The notes beneath the pieces were generated by a model, which saw nothing but the letters and a program-made list of their open reading frames with translations, had not been told where the DNA came from and ran no database searches. The translations under genes were made by a program, and so were the position numbers. This document shows positions 1 to 9,308 of a DNA stretch of 37,722 bases, one piece after another; the stretch's first letter is position 1, and each line of letters starts with the position of its first letter. This DNA comes from Pseudomonadota bacterium. Its GTDB lineage: Bacteria; Desulfobacterota; WTBG01; JAPLJA01. The stretch is from contig JAPLJA010000136.1 in the NCBI GenBank assembly GCA_026388815.1, positions 1 to 37,722 on the forward strand. Direction: 5' to 3'.

Positions 1-1050
1 AGTGCCCTCAAATATTCCACAGGGATCAGGTCTATTGTGAACCTTAAGGGGGTTACGCCTGAAGGGGATATCTTAGAAACGGGGTCGGCCTGTCTTCCCA
101 AGGCAAATAACTTCTGGTGGTACGGGCCTGGCCCTGACCTGAAAGGCCTGCTTGAATCAGCCACCGTGGGAAGCCTCTGGTTTATCACTGAGGCAACCCT
201 CAAGCTGTACCCCTGGGCCGGAGGTGAATGGCCAAACGAAGAAGTGATTGATCGCCCCCCGCTCCCCTCCAATCATCGTATCTATTTCGTAGAGTTCAAG
301 AAGTATGAGGACATGTACCAATTTTTCTACGAAGTCTCCCACAATGCGATCGGCTCCCACCTGAACCTCATTAATGACACCTTTAACTCTTTCAATACGC
401 AACCTACGCTTGAGGAGAGTGAAAAGAAATTTAAAGAAGGATACTTCCCGAAACTCTTAATCTATATCATCCTCGCTGGTATATCTTCACAAAAACAGCT
501 CGAATTTGAAGAACGGGTGCTCATGGACATCATCAAAGATACTCACGGAATCCTGATAACTGATGAGCTCAAGGAGGTTCTCTCCACCTGGCATGGTGAT
601 GCCTTCCGTTCAGCCACCTCCATGCGCATGGGGAGACGCGGCTCCTACCATTTAGTCAAGATGAGCGAGCTGCCATTAAACTGTGTTGAAGAAGTATATA
701 AGGATCATATGTTACTGGTTGATGGAACTGAACACTACATGATGGATGATGAAATCCCCTTTGTTTATATCCATGACCGTGGATACTGGCAGTTGAGTGA
801 GACAGACTCCTACTTTGACCAGAATGATCCCAAGGAGTGTGAGAGATCGATGAACAGGGTTGCCACAGGTGAATTCAAGATGGTTACCGATGAAAATAGC
901 AGAATTGGATGGTACCTCTGTGGGTTTGAACCTTTTACATCAATCTATGGTCCCAAGATAGGACCCAACTTCCACCTCCTGGTGAAAAAAGTAAAAAACA
1001 TCTTCGATCCCGGCGACATGATGAACCCGGGGAAACTCGTCAATATGTAA
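1..1050 (+). CDS. FAD-linked oxidase (glycolate oxidase/alkyl-DHAP synthase-like), 5' truncated by the window edge
   Basis: Frame is open from base 1 (SALKYSTGIRSIVNLKGV...), so the GTG at 37 is probably internal; ATVGSLWFITEATLKLYP and C-terminal NIFDPGDMMNPGKLV are typical of FAD-linked oxidases. Confidence 0.8.
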   Translation, partial: SALKYSTGIRSIVNLKGVTPEGDILETGSACLPKANNFWWYGPGPDLKGLLESATVGSLWFITEATLKLYPWAGGEWPNEEVIDRPPLPSNHRIYFVEFKKYEDMYQFFYEVSHNAIGSHLNLINDTFNSFNTQPTLEESEKKFKEGYFPKLLIYIILAGISSQKQLEFEERVLMDIIKDTHGILITDELKEVLSTWHGDAFRSATSMRMGRRGSYHLVKMSELPLNCVEEVYKDHMLLVDGTEHYMMDDEIPFVYIHDRGYWQLSETDSYFDQNDPKECERSMNRVATGEFKMVTDENSRIGWYLCGFEPFTSIYGPKIGPNFHLLVKKVKNIFDPGDMMNPGKLVNM

Positions 1051-1055
1051 AACAG

Positions 1056-1229
1056 GGTCAAGGAGTCAAAGAGTCTAATGACAATGTCAAATGTCAAAGC
1101 TCAAATGTCAAATGAATGTCAAATGACTAACTCCAATATCATTTTGGCATTTGGATTTGATTTGAACTTTGGACTTTGACATTTGGATTTTTCACTTGAA
1201 CCCTGTCCGCCGAAGGCGGATTGAATCCT
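1056..1229. repeat. Dispersed intergenic repeat family A, copy 1 (CAAATGTCAAA-rich, imperfect inverted structure, ending in CCGCCGAAGGCGGA palindrome)
   Basis: Nearly identical to 13292-13468. Confidence 0.85.
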
Positions 1230-1263
1230 TGAACCCTCCCTTATTAGCAGAAGAACTTTAACC

Positions 1264-2502
1264 ATGAGAATCCTCCTGGTCCAATCATTCACCCCGGCAC
1301 TTGCCCCTGTCTTCCCTCTCGGTCTTGCCAGTATTACCTCGTCCCTTTTACCGGATCATCAGGTAGAGATATGCGACCCGAACATTGAAGAAAAAGGGCT
1401 TGAATCTCTTAAGGCATCTGTCAGGGAATTTCAGCCGGACATCATCGGCCTCTCGCTCCGCAATTTTGACACCGGGCAGTCCACTGTTCCTATCTCTTTC
1501 ATCAATGACTTTGCTGCAACTTTACGGATGATTAAATCGCTTGCCCCAGATGTGCTCATTATTGCAGGCGGCGCTGGGTTCTCCATATTCGGGAGAGAAC
1601 TCATGGAACGATTCCAGGAGCTTGACGCAGGAGTTTTCCTGGAAGGTGAAACCACGGTGAGGGAAATTCTCTCGCACCGTGATCAACTGGATAAGGTAAA
1701 GGGGATATTTTTACGCAGTGGCGGGGATGTCATTTTTACCGGCAAAATTCCTTTCGTTGATACCGATGCATTACCCTTCCCGGACAGAGGATACCGTCTG
1801 CTTAGCTATATAAAAAAATGCGGTGAATATGCGGACAGCCTCTACGCTGTGGGCGTTCAGAGTAAGAGGGGTTGTCTATATCGATGCGCCCACTGTACCT
1901 ACCCGTACCTCGAAGGAAATTCCCTACGGCTCCGGGCACCCTCTAAAGTAGTTGATGAGATAGAATATCTAACTACTCAGAATATCGATAAATTATTTAT
2001 TGCTGATTCTGTCTTCAACCAGCCCTATGACCATGCCCTGAGCATCTGCGAGGAGATCATCAGGAGAAAGCTGGACGTAGCCTGGTCAGCCTATTTCCGT
2101 GATGACCTGCTGGATGACAGGCTGATCAAAAAGGCAGAAGAGGCAGGGTGCACACTCTTTGAGCTCTCCCCCGACGGATTAACTGACTGGGCAATGTCGG
2201 TCTTGAAAAAGGGCCTTTCCATTGAGCAGGTTCTGAAAACAGCCAGACTGCTTGCACAGAGCGAAAGATCATCAGTCGTCTATAATTTCTTAAGAAATCT
2301 TCCGGATGAAGATTTACAAGAAAAAGTAAGGGGTAGGGAAACGATCAAGTGGATCGTAGAAATCTGTGGTGAAAAAATGGATGGCTATTACCCCAACTTA
2401 AGCCGTATCAGGATTTATCCCCATACAGCCATCTATGAATTGGCACTACAGAAAAAAATAATTTCCGAATCTACCGATCTTCTCTATCCAGTGTTCCTTT
2501 AA
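1264..2502 (+). CDS. B12-binding domain radical SAM protein
   Basis: N-terminal B12-binding-like region (MRILLVQSFTPALAPVFPLGLASI) and radical SAM CxxxCxxC (CLYRCAHC). Confidence 0.85.
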   Translation: MRILLVQSFTPALAPVFPLGLASITSSLLPDHQVEICDPNIEEKGLESLKASVREFQPDIIGLSLRNFDTGQSTVPISFINDFAATLRMIKSLAPDVLIIAGGAGFSIFGRELMERFQELDAGVFLEGETTVREILSHRDQLDKVKGIFLRSGGDVIFTGKIPFVDTDALPFPDRGYRLLSYIKKCGEYADSLYAVGVQSKRGCLYRCAHCTYPYLEGNSLRLRAPSKVVDEIEYLTTQNIDKLFIADSVFNQPYDHALSICEEIIRRKLDVAWSAYFRDDLLDDRLIKKAEEAGCTLFELSPDGLTDWAMSVLKKGLSIEQVLKTARLLAQSERSSVVYNFLRNLPDEDLQEKVRGRETIKWIVEICGEKMDGYYPNLSRIRIYPHTAIYELALQKKIISESTDLLYPVFL

Positions 2503-2647
2503 AATTCTTGCAAACCTACCCCTAAAGTCTATAATTCTAGATAAAGCTTCCTCCAACAGAAATGCTTTACTTATTGACCCACCAGATAACCTGCGGTATT
2601 ATGAAACTAAATTAGCAATACTTCTCGATTTACCTATAGGTTAATGA

Positions 2648-2956
2648 GTGGACATTGAGGAAATTAAATCACTTGTACGCAACAATCAATACATCTATAC
2701 TCATCACGCTGAGATAGAACGCAAGGCCGATGGGCTAACTTTCGCACAGGTAGAAGAAGCATTATTGAATAGAGAAATTCTTGAGCAATATCCCGATACT
2801 GGACGCGGAGAAAGCTGTCTGGTTCTCGGATTTTCAAGCGAGACGCCTATTCATGCTGCCTGTGGCTGGCGTGGGGAGAAAATCGCACTCATAACAGTTT
2901 ATATCCCCCGCCCACCAAAATTTCTTGATCCATGGACACGAGGAGGAACACCATGA
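2648..2956 (+). CDS. DUF4258 family protein (putative toxin)
   Basis: HHAEIERKADGLTFAQVEEALLNREILEQYP...; GTG start; stop overlaps the next ATG (ATGA). Confidence 0.7.
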   Translation: MDIEEIKSLVRNNQYIYTHHAEIERKADGLTFAQVEEALLNREILEQYPDTGRGESCLVLGFSSETPIHAACGWRGEKIALITVYIPRPPKFLDPWTRGGTP

Positions 2957-3201
2957 AAGAAAAACACTGTAACTTTTGTGGCAGTGAACGCTATGAAGAG
3001 CGGAAAATCGAGTATCTTTATACCCATGAAGGAAAGCATTTACTCGTCTCTAATACCCCTGTTGAGATTTGTTTGAACTGTGGGATGATTTATTATGATG
3101 CAGCCGTCCTCAAGAATATCGAACAGAGGTTTTTTGACATCTACCAGAACAAGCAAGAGCCAGACCGCTATATCAGCATTCCAGAAGAAGTCTACGCATA
3201 A
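2953..3201 (+). CDS. YgiT-type zinc-finger protein (putative antitoxin, MqsA N-terminal-like)
   Basis: Two CxxC motifs (CNFCGS, CLNCGM) followed by IYYDAAVLKNIEQ; overlaps the upstream DUF4258 gene. Confidence 0.75.
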   Translation: MKEKHCNFCGSERYEERKIEYLYTHEGKHLLVSNTPVEICLNCGMIYYDAAVLKNIEQRFFDIYQNKQEPDRYISIPEEVYA

Positions 3202-3255
3202 ACTCTTATTCCCTATTTCGCAATCCGCATTCCCCTAATCCCGAACCCCGATTCC

Positions 3256-4113
3256 CTAATCCCTACCGAGTCTTCTCGGCGTTGCACTCACCGGTCCGTG
3301 TATTGTTCTGTTTCCGTATATATCAACATCCTCTAGCTCATAATAATAGGTAGTTCTATTTTTAACATCTCTATCTACATACTGGTAGGTAGCACCGCTC
3401 GTGGTTGTACCTTGGGCTGGAATCGCTGAAGGATTAATCTTTACATACACTTCATCCTCACTTTCAGCACGGTAAAGGTTGAACTCTTCATTGTCTATTT
3501 CTGTTTCAGTTTCCCACTCTAATAGTACATAACCGTTGTAGTCTGTAGCAACGAAAGAAGAAAGTTCTATTACTGTTGGTATTACGCTCGGTGCGCGATT
3601 GAAGGTATAGAGGCATGTGTAATTACCGAGAAATTGCCATGTAATCGTAACATTCTCCACAGCTTTTCCGTCCACCTTAAGTGTCTGGTAAAAATGTTCA
3701 GTACATCCTGCGTAAGGGATGCTCAACGGTGGACAGCAAAGCCAATAATCATCATAGCAATCGCATTTGTTTCCAGTTCCAATTGGACAATACAAACCTG
3801 TAACAAATATACCTTTGCATTTACTACATCCATTATCTCTCCAAACTGACTCGGTAATCACCAAACCACTGCATTTATCATTAGGTGCTTTTGCTGTTGT
3901 AACACCAGTAATATGATAGTGAGCGAGCCCTCCGCAGTCATAATCATGATCACAAACGGTATATTCGGAATTATCGTAAAACATACTTAATGAGTAATTG
4001 ATCCCATCTACGTCACAATAAGCAAACAAACTATCAGCACTACTAATTACAAAAGCAAAGCATACGAGAGGAATGGTAATCTTTAACCACATATTGTTAA
4101 CAATACCTTTCAT
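3256..4113 (-). CDS. Secreted Cys-rich protein with C-terminal fibronectin-like module
   Basis: Signal peptide-like N-terminus; C-terminus FNLYRAESEDEVYVKIN...TYYYELEDVDIYGNRTIHGPVSATPRR, shared with the 21775-24147 protein. Confidence 0.7.
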   Translation of the reverse strand: MKGIVNNMWLKITIPLVCFAFVISSADSLFAYCDVDGINYSLSMFYDNSEYTVCDHDYDCGGLAHYHITGVTTAKAPNDKCSGLVITESVWRDNGCSKCKGIFVTGLYCPIGTGNKCDCYDDYWLCCPPLSIPYAGCTEHFYQTLKVDGKAVENVTITWQFLGNYTCLYTFNRAPSVIPTVIELSSFVATDYNGYVLLEWETETEIDNEEFNLYRAESEDEVYVKINPSAIPAQGTTTSGATYQYVDRDVKNRTTYYYELEDVDIYGNRTIHGPVSATPRRLGRD

Positions 4114-4167
4114 ATTTTTACCTCCTTTGATTTGCCCTTCTATAATAAAGACGGCTATGGGCGATTT

Positions 4168-4293
4168 TCATGGTGTCACCGGACACGGGCTTGGTGCACA
4201 GGCTTGTGCCGGACCCAACTCCTCCAAAATGTCCTCCTTGGAGTAGGTCACAATTGCGGGTGGTTCATAGTTATTTAGTCTTTCTTTTTCCAT
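4168..4293 (-). CDS. Small 41-aa peptide, putative RiPP-precursor-like (MEKERLNNYEPPAIVTYSKEDILEELGPAQACAPSPCPVTP)
   Basis: Translated by hand; G-rich RBS-like GGGGGG upstream; lies directly upstream of and co-oriented with the secreted protein gene at 3256-4113. Below the ORF-track size cut-off. Confidence 0.55.
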   Translation of the reverse strand: MEKERLNNYEPPAIVTYSKEDILEELGPAQACAPSPCPVTP

Positions 4294-4936
4294 AATTTAC
4301 CCCCCATTTTAAAATAATTTGTTAAGTCCTCTTCCGTAAATCAAGCCAGGCAAAGAGGCACTACCTTTTGGCACATACCCTCCCCTCGAAGAGTACAACC
4401 TCAGATCAGCCAAAAGAGGCAATTACATCTTTTCTTACAAGTGTTACCGAGGGCTCAGTTGGTAAGGGAGATGATGAAGAACCACCAAAACGAGAAGGTG
4501 TAACTTTAAGCAAATATGAGCATTTTTCTATATTTGCCTAAGCAACACATCTTAAAAAACAATAAGTCAAGGGAAATATTTAAGGAAAATATTTATGATG
4601 AATTTTTATGGAAAATCTCTTTTTTCACCTTCTAAAATCTAAACCGGGGCGCCTCTATAATCCGCACTCCGCACCTGTGCGCCGAAGCGCGCTCCGATGC
4701 GCAGGCGCAATTCGATTTCCGCATTAAGGAAACCTTCACCTTCGTACGGGCGAATCCGCCTACGGCGGAGCTCGCCCGTTCAATAATTTGGTGGCGGACC
4801 TTAGCGTACGTCCTTTTTATTTCCTTCTCTTTGAATCATAAATACCGCCTTTGCTGTTAATACAACAATTGGCATATTTATTATCTGAATCTTCTGTGTT
4901 TGCAAGATCAAATTGTTATGTGATAGTATTAAATCA

Positions 4937-5170
4937 ATGAAAGAAATCAAATATACAAGGCATGCAAAGAACAGACTTCGGTGGCGCAAGATTACAGAGG
5001 CCGAGATAGAATCTGCAATAAATCAACCGGATTTCGTCGAGCCTACTTTAGAGGGCAGATTGAACGCATGTTTAAAACTCTCTGATAAATATCTAAGGGT
5101 TACCTATAGGGAAGTATCAGGTAAAATTATGGTCATCAGTGCAGTAAAAAAGAAAAAGGGATGGAGGTGA
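4937..5170 (+). CDS. DUF4258 family protein (putative toxin)
   Basis: MKEIKYTRHAKNRLRWRKITEAEIESAINQPDFVEPTLEGRLNACLKLSDKYLRVTYREVSGKIMVISAV; start chosen at the second Met. Confidence 0.75.
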   Translation: MKEIKYTRHAKNRLRWRKITEAEIESAINQPDFVEPTLEGRLNACLKLSDKYLRVTYREVSGKIMVISAVKKKKGWR

Positions 5171-5176
5171 TCTCAC

Positions 5177-5407
5177 TTGAAGATTGAGTACGATAAAGAA
5201 GCAGACGCTCTCTATATCCAGTTAAGAGAGTCATATGTAGATGACAATATAGATATCGAAGAGGGAGTTACAGTTGACCTCGATGAGAAAAGACATATCG
5301 TAGGCATAGAAATTCTTGATGCGAGCAAGCGACTATCACTTAAGGATATCATCAATATAAGTATCGAAAACCTTCCTGTTGAGAAGATTGAAACTGCAAA
5401 TATTTAA
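5177..5407 (+). CDS. DUF2283 family protein (putative antitoxin partner)
   Basis: MKIEYDKEADALYIQL...DLDEKRHIVGIEILDAS; TTG start 7 nt after the DUF4258 stop. Confidence 0.8.
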   Translation: MKIEYDKEADALYIQLRESYVDDNIDIEEGVTVDLDEKRHIVGIEILDASKRLSLKDIINISIENLPVEKIETANI

Positions 5408-5595
5408 AAATCCCTTTCCCTTTTTATCTGGGCGCAATAAATTGCGCCCCTACATAAAACCGCAGGCCGTAAGGCCGGAGGCCGCTCATGCGGTAATTCA
5501 TTTGTCATTTTATTCCGCATCCCGCAATCTGCATTTCGCATACCTTTTACCTTCGTACGGGCAATTCATGAATTGCCCCTACACCTTCAACCTTC

Positions 5596-5955
5596 TCAGA
5601 GCACCTCTTCATCCTGTGGTCGCCAGGCAGGATCAACGATGCAGAGGAATTTCAGATCTGATATCCCGGAATTCTGAACGAACTGTTTCGCATGGGGAGG
5701 GATGTAAATCACCTGGCCCACGTGAACCTTCTCAGATTCATCATTGATATGCATGATGCCTTCTCCCTCAAGGATGTAATATACCTCAGAGGTCTTCAAT
5801 CTGTGAGTTTGAGAGGCCTTGCCGGGATGCAGCACTGCATGAGCCAGGCTGTAACGGATATCCAGTGTCGCCTTGTCCGGGTGGAGAATCTGCCGGAGAA
5901 CAGTATTATCTCCTGCAATAAATTCTTCACAATCCTTTAAATCCTTAATAAACAT
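5596..5955 (-). CDS. Cupin domain protein
   Basis: SLAHAVLHPGKASQTHRLKTSEVYYILEGEGIMHINDESEKVHVGQVIYIPPHAKQFVQN cupin motifs. Confidence 0.85.
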   Translation of the reverse strand: MFIKDLKDCEEFIAGDNTVLRQILHPDKATLDIRYSLAHAVLHPGKASQTHRLKTSEVYYILEGEGIMHINDESEKVHVGQVIYIPPHAKQFVQNSGISDLKFLCIVDPAWRPQDEEVL

Positions 5956-6103
5956 GATAGCGAGACCTCGCTCTGTTCCACATGCTTCGTTCTCCCTATT
6001 CCCTGATCCCCAATCCCTTCAAGGGCGAACACACAGGTTCGCCCCTACATAAAACCGCAGGCCGTCAGGCCGCAGGGCCTCCTATGGTAATTCATTTGTT
6101 ATT

Positions 6104-6574
6104 TTATTCCTCACTCCGCACTCCGCAATCTAAAATTTCCAGTATCTCTGCTGCATCTCTGACAAACTTCGGACAGCGTGTGGGAATGATTTTTTCATCC
6201 ATGGCACGTTTAAATCCTTCGGGTGTGCTGATATCGCAGCCCAGCAATTCCCGGCAGCGAATCGTGTTATTGCGGGATTTAAACTTTTCAGCAAACTTCC
6301 CCACGAGCGACTGGGTTTTTTGCTTCGCCTCCTTGTCTTCAGCCCACACGCTGCCGTGCTTAAGCCCGATAACCATGATCGCACCGCATACCGCCCCGCA
6401 TGTCTCACCCATGCGGCCGATACCTCCTCCGAAACCTCCCGAAATCATCAATGCAGTCTCTCGATTCAGGCCATAGTGTTCAGCATAGGCTGCACATACT
6501 GCCTGGGAACAGCTGAAACCTTCCTTAAAAAGCGAAACTGCTTTCTCCACCGTACATTCACGTTCTATAGCCAT
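6104..6574 (-). CDS. C_GCAxxG_C_C family redox protein
   Basis: GFSCSQAVCAAYAEHYGLNRETALMISGGFGGGIGRMGETCGAVCGAIMVIGL. Confidence 0.85.
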   Translation of the reverse strand: MAIERECTVEKAVSLFKEGFSCSQAVCAAYAEHYGLNRETALMISGGFGGGIGRMGETCGAVCGAIMVIGLKHGSVWAEDKEAKQKTQSLVGKFAEKFKSRNNTIRCRELLGCDISTPEGFKRAMDEKIIPTRCPKFVRDAAEILEILDCGVRSEE

Positions 6575-6658
6575 ATAAACCTCCGCTCATAGCATTCAGC
6601 CGTCAGCCGTCAGCCTTCATAAAGCAACTAAAACAAACACACTAATTGCTATTACATT

Positions 6659-6742
6659 GTCATTGCGAGCGACCAACGGGAACGTGGCAATCTCATCACA
6701 TAAACAAGAGATTGCTTCGTCGTTGTCACTCCTCGCAATGAC
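6659..6742. repeat. Intergenic inverted repeat (GTCATTGCGAG...GCAATCTC...GAGATTGC...CTCGCAATGAC)
   Basis: Perfect 11-bp outer arms and 8-bp inner arms. Confidence 0.85.
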
Positions 6743-6832
6743 GACAAAAAGGACTTTTCAGCAACTGCTAACAGCTAACTTTCTACTAAACTACCTTAAA
6801 AATTTCAATAGGAAGGCTTTTTACAGGATAGC

Positions 6833-6861
6833 TTGACCTTACCCTATAGATACTTTATAGT
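6833..6861 (+). promoter_or_regulatory. Sigma70-like promoter for lon
   Basis: TTGACC, 17-bp spacer, TATAGT, about 50 bp upstream of the lon ATG. Confidence 0.6.
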
Positions 6862-6911
6862 ATAAATGAACGAATGCGTTTTTACTTACAAATACGAGGT
6901 GAAGATAAAAA

Positions 6912-9308
6912 ATGGCTGAATCGCAGGAAAAGGACCAGTTAATCATACCAGACGTCCTCCCACTCTTACCGGTCAGGGACATCGTTATTTATTCCTACAT
7001 GTTTCTGCCCCTGTTCGTGGGAAGGGACGCCTCTCTCAAGGCAGTTGACGAAGCGATATCTAAAGACCGGCTCATCTTCCTGATTACCCAAAAAGAGGCA
7101 ACCGAGGATGAACCTGCAAAAGAGGGGCTGTACAACATCGGGACAGTGGCAATGATTATGAAGAAGTTCAAACTTCCTGATGGCCGCGTCAAGATCCTTG
7201 TCCAGGGAATCACGAAAGGGAAGATTGAGAAATACATCCAGGAAAAGCCCTTCTTCCTGGCGAATATCCAGAAGCTCGAAGACGAGGTCGTCACTGAGAT
7301 TAGCCTGGAAACTGAAGCCCTGATGAGGAACGTAAAAGAAGAGTGCGAAAAGATCCTCTCATTAAAGGGGCTTATCTCTGCCGAGATCCCCGAGATATTG
7401 AATAATATCTCTGAGCCGGGGAGGTTAGCTGACCTGGTGGCATCGAACCTGAGGCTCAAGATAGAAGAGTCCCAGTCAGTACTCGAAATTTTAGACCCCA
7501 TTGTGAGGCTGAAAAAGGTTAATGAACTCCTGGTAAAAGAGCTCGAGGTCTCCACCATGCAGGCCAAGATCCAGTCTCAGGCCAAGGAGGAGATGTCCAA
7601 AACGCAGAGGGAATACTTTCTCCGCGAGCAGCTCAGGGCGATCAAGGCAGATCTGGGAGAGATGGACGAGAAGTCCGCAGAGATCGCTGATTTCTCGGAA
7701 AAGATCAAAGCGGCTAACATGCCGCCGGAAGTTGAAAAGGAAGCGAGAAAGCAACTCAACCGGCTGGAACAGATGCACCCCGATGCTGCTGAAGCATCCA
7801 TCGTACGAACGTACCTGGAGTGTGTTGTTGAGCTTCCCTGGAGCAAGGGCACAAAGGATAACCTCGACATAAAGAAGGCCAAGGAAGTCCTGGACGAGGA
7901 CCATTACGACCTGCAGAAAGTGAAGGAGAGGATCCTCGATTACCTGTCGGTCCGGAAGCTGAAGAAAAAGATGAAAGGGCCGATCCTCTGTTTCGTAGGC
8001 CCGCCAGGGGTCGGCAAGACCTCGCTTGGAAAATCGATTGCCCGCGCCCTCGGGAGGAACTATATCAGGATATCCCTGGGCGGGATCCGGGACGAGGCCG
8101 AAATCAGGGGACACCGGAGAACTTATATCGGTGCACTGCCCGGCAGGATCGTCCAGGGAATAAAGCAGGCTGGTTCGAACAATCCGGTATTCATGATGGA
8201 CGAAATTGACAAGGTCGGAGCTGATTTCCGAGGCGATCCCTCGGCTGCGCTGCTCGAAGCGTTAGACCCTGAGCAGAACTATGCCTTCAGTGATCATTAC
8301 CTCAATTTACCTTTTGACCTTTCGAATGTAATGTTTATTACGACTGCCAACCTGGTTGATCCGATCCTCCCGGCGCTGAAAGACCGGATGGAGATTATCG
8401 AACTCAGCGGCTATACAGACGAGGAGAAGTTACGGATCACCAGGCAGTTCCTCATCCGCCGGCAGATGGAAGAAAATGGGATCACCCCGGAACACCTTGA
8501 GATAAGCGATGAAGCGATCATGGCCATCATCGCTCAATATACCCGAGAAGCGGGCTTAAGAAACCTGGAGAGGGAAATTGCCAACCTCTGCAGGAAAGCA
8601 GCGCGGGCTATTGCTGAAGGGAAAACAGGGAAGACCCACGTTACCAGAAACAACCTCTACAAGTTCCTCGGCGTACCCAAATACATCCCCGATGAAGAGC
8701 AGAAGACGAACGAAACCGGGTTGGCCACCGGCCTCGCCTGGACCCAGGTAGGAGGAGAAGTACTGTACATTGAGGCATCCACCATGAAGGGCAAGGGGAA
8801 TCTCACCCTTACCGGAAGCCTCGGTGACGTGATGAAGGAATCAGCCCAGGCTGCTCTGAGCTATGCCCGCTCAAAGGCTAAAGAACTGAATATTGACGAG
8901 CACTTTTATGAAAAACAGGACATCCATATCCATGTTCCTGCCGGGGCTATCCCCAAGGACGGCCCGTCTGCCGGCGTAACCATGGCTACGGCACTCATCT
9001 CTGCGCTCACCAAATACCCGACCAATAAAGACATTGCGATGACGGGAGAAATTACCCTGCGGGGAAGGGTTCTCCCGATCGGGGGACTGAAAGAAAAGGT
9101 TCTCGCTGCACTGAGGGCACATATCAAGACTGTCATCATTCCAGAGCAGAACCGGAAGGATCTCGATGATGTTCCTAAAAATGTCAAGAACAAGCTCAAC
9201 TTCGTATTTGTAAAAGATATGGATGAGATCCTGACGGTGGCCTTGGTGAAGAAGGGGAAGGCCAAGCTTGCAGATCAAAAAAATAGGCGAATTCGGGCTT
9301 CTAAATAG
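6912..9308 (+). CDS. lon: ATP-dependent protease La (Lon)
   Basis: Walker A GPPGVGKTSLGKSIA; catalytic region PKDGPSAGVTMATALISA; full-length 798 aa. Confidence 0.98.
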   Translation: MAESQEKDQLIIPDVLPLLPVRDIVIYSYMFLPLFVGRDASLKAVDEAISKDRLIFLITQKEATEDEPAKEGLYNIGTVAMIMKKFKLPDGRVKILVQGITKGKIEKYIQEKPFFLANIQKLEDEVVTEISLETEALMRNVKEECEKILSLKGLISAEIPEILNNISEPGRLADLVASNLRLKIEESQSVLEILDPIVRLKKVNELLVKELEVSTMQAKIQSQAKEEMSKTQREYFLREQLRAIKADLGEMDEKSAEIADFSEKIKAANMPPEVEKEARKQLNRLEQMHPDAAEASIVRTYLECVVELPWSKGTKDNLDIKKAKEVLDEDHYDLQKVKERILDYLSVRKLKKKMKGPILCFVGPPGVGKTSLGKSIARALGRNYIRISLGGIRDEAEIRGHRRTYIGALPGRIVQGIKQAGSNNPVFMMDEIDKVGADFRGDPSAALLEALDPEQNYAFSDHYLNLPFDLSNVMFITTANLVDPILPALKDRMEIIELSGYTDEEKLRITRQFLIRRQMEENGITPEHLEISDEAIMAIIAQYTREAGLRNLEREIANLCRKAARAIAEGKTGKTHVTRNNLYKFLGVPKYIPDEEQKTNETGLATGLAWTQVGGEVLYIEASTMKGKGNLTLTGSLGDVMKESAQAALSYARSKAKELNIDEHFYEKQDIHIHVPAGAIPKDGPSAGVTMATALISALTKYPTNKDIAMTGEITLRGRVLPIGGLKEKVLAALRAHIKTVIIPEQNRKDLDDVPKNVKNKLNFVFVKDMDEILTVALVKKGKAKLADQKNRRIRASK

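Noticed and set aside
1081-1190. CRISPR-like spacing of CAAATG/GTCAAA words in repeat family A
   Set aside because: Units are 6-10 nt with no regular spacers and no cas genes; better described as an imperfect palindromic intergenic repeat.
5379-6592. Plus-strand ORFs at 5379-5747, 5692-5940, 5982-6476, 6320-6592
   Set aside because: They run through intergenic repeats and antisense to the cupin and C_GCAxxG_C_C genes; no family features.
6995-8114. Long minus-strand ORFs (190 and 207 aa) inside lon
   Set aside because: Shadow ORFs opposite a strongly conserved lon gene; low-complexity or arbitrary composition.
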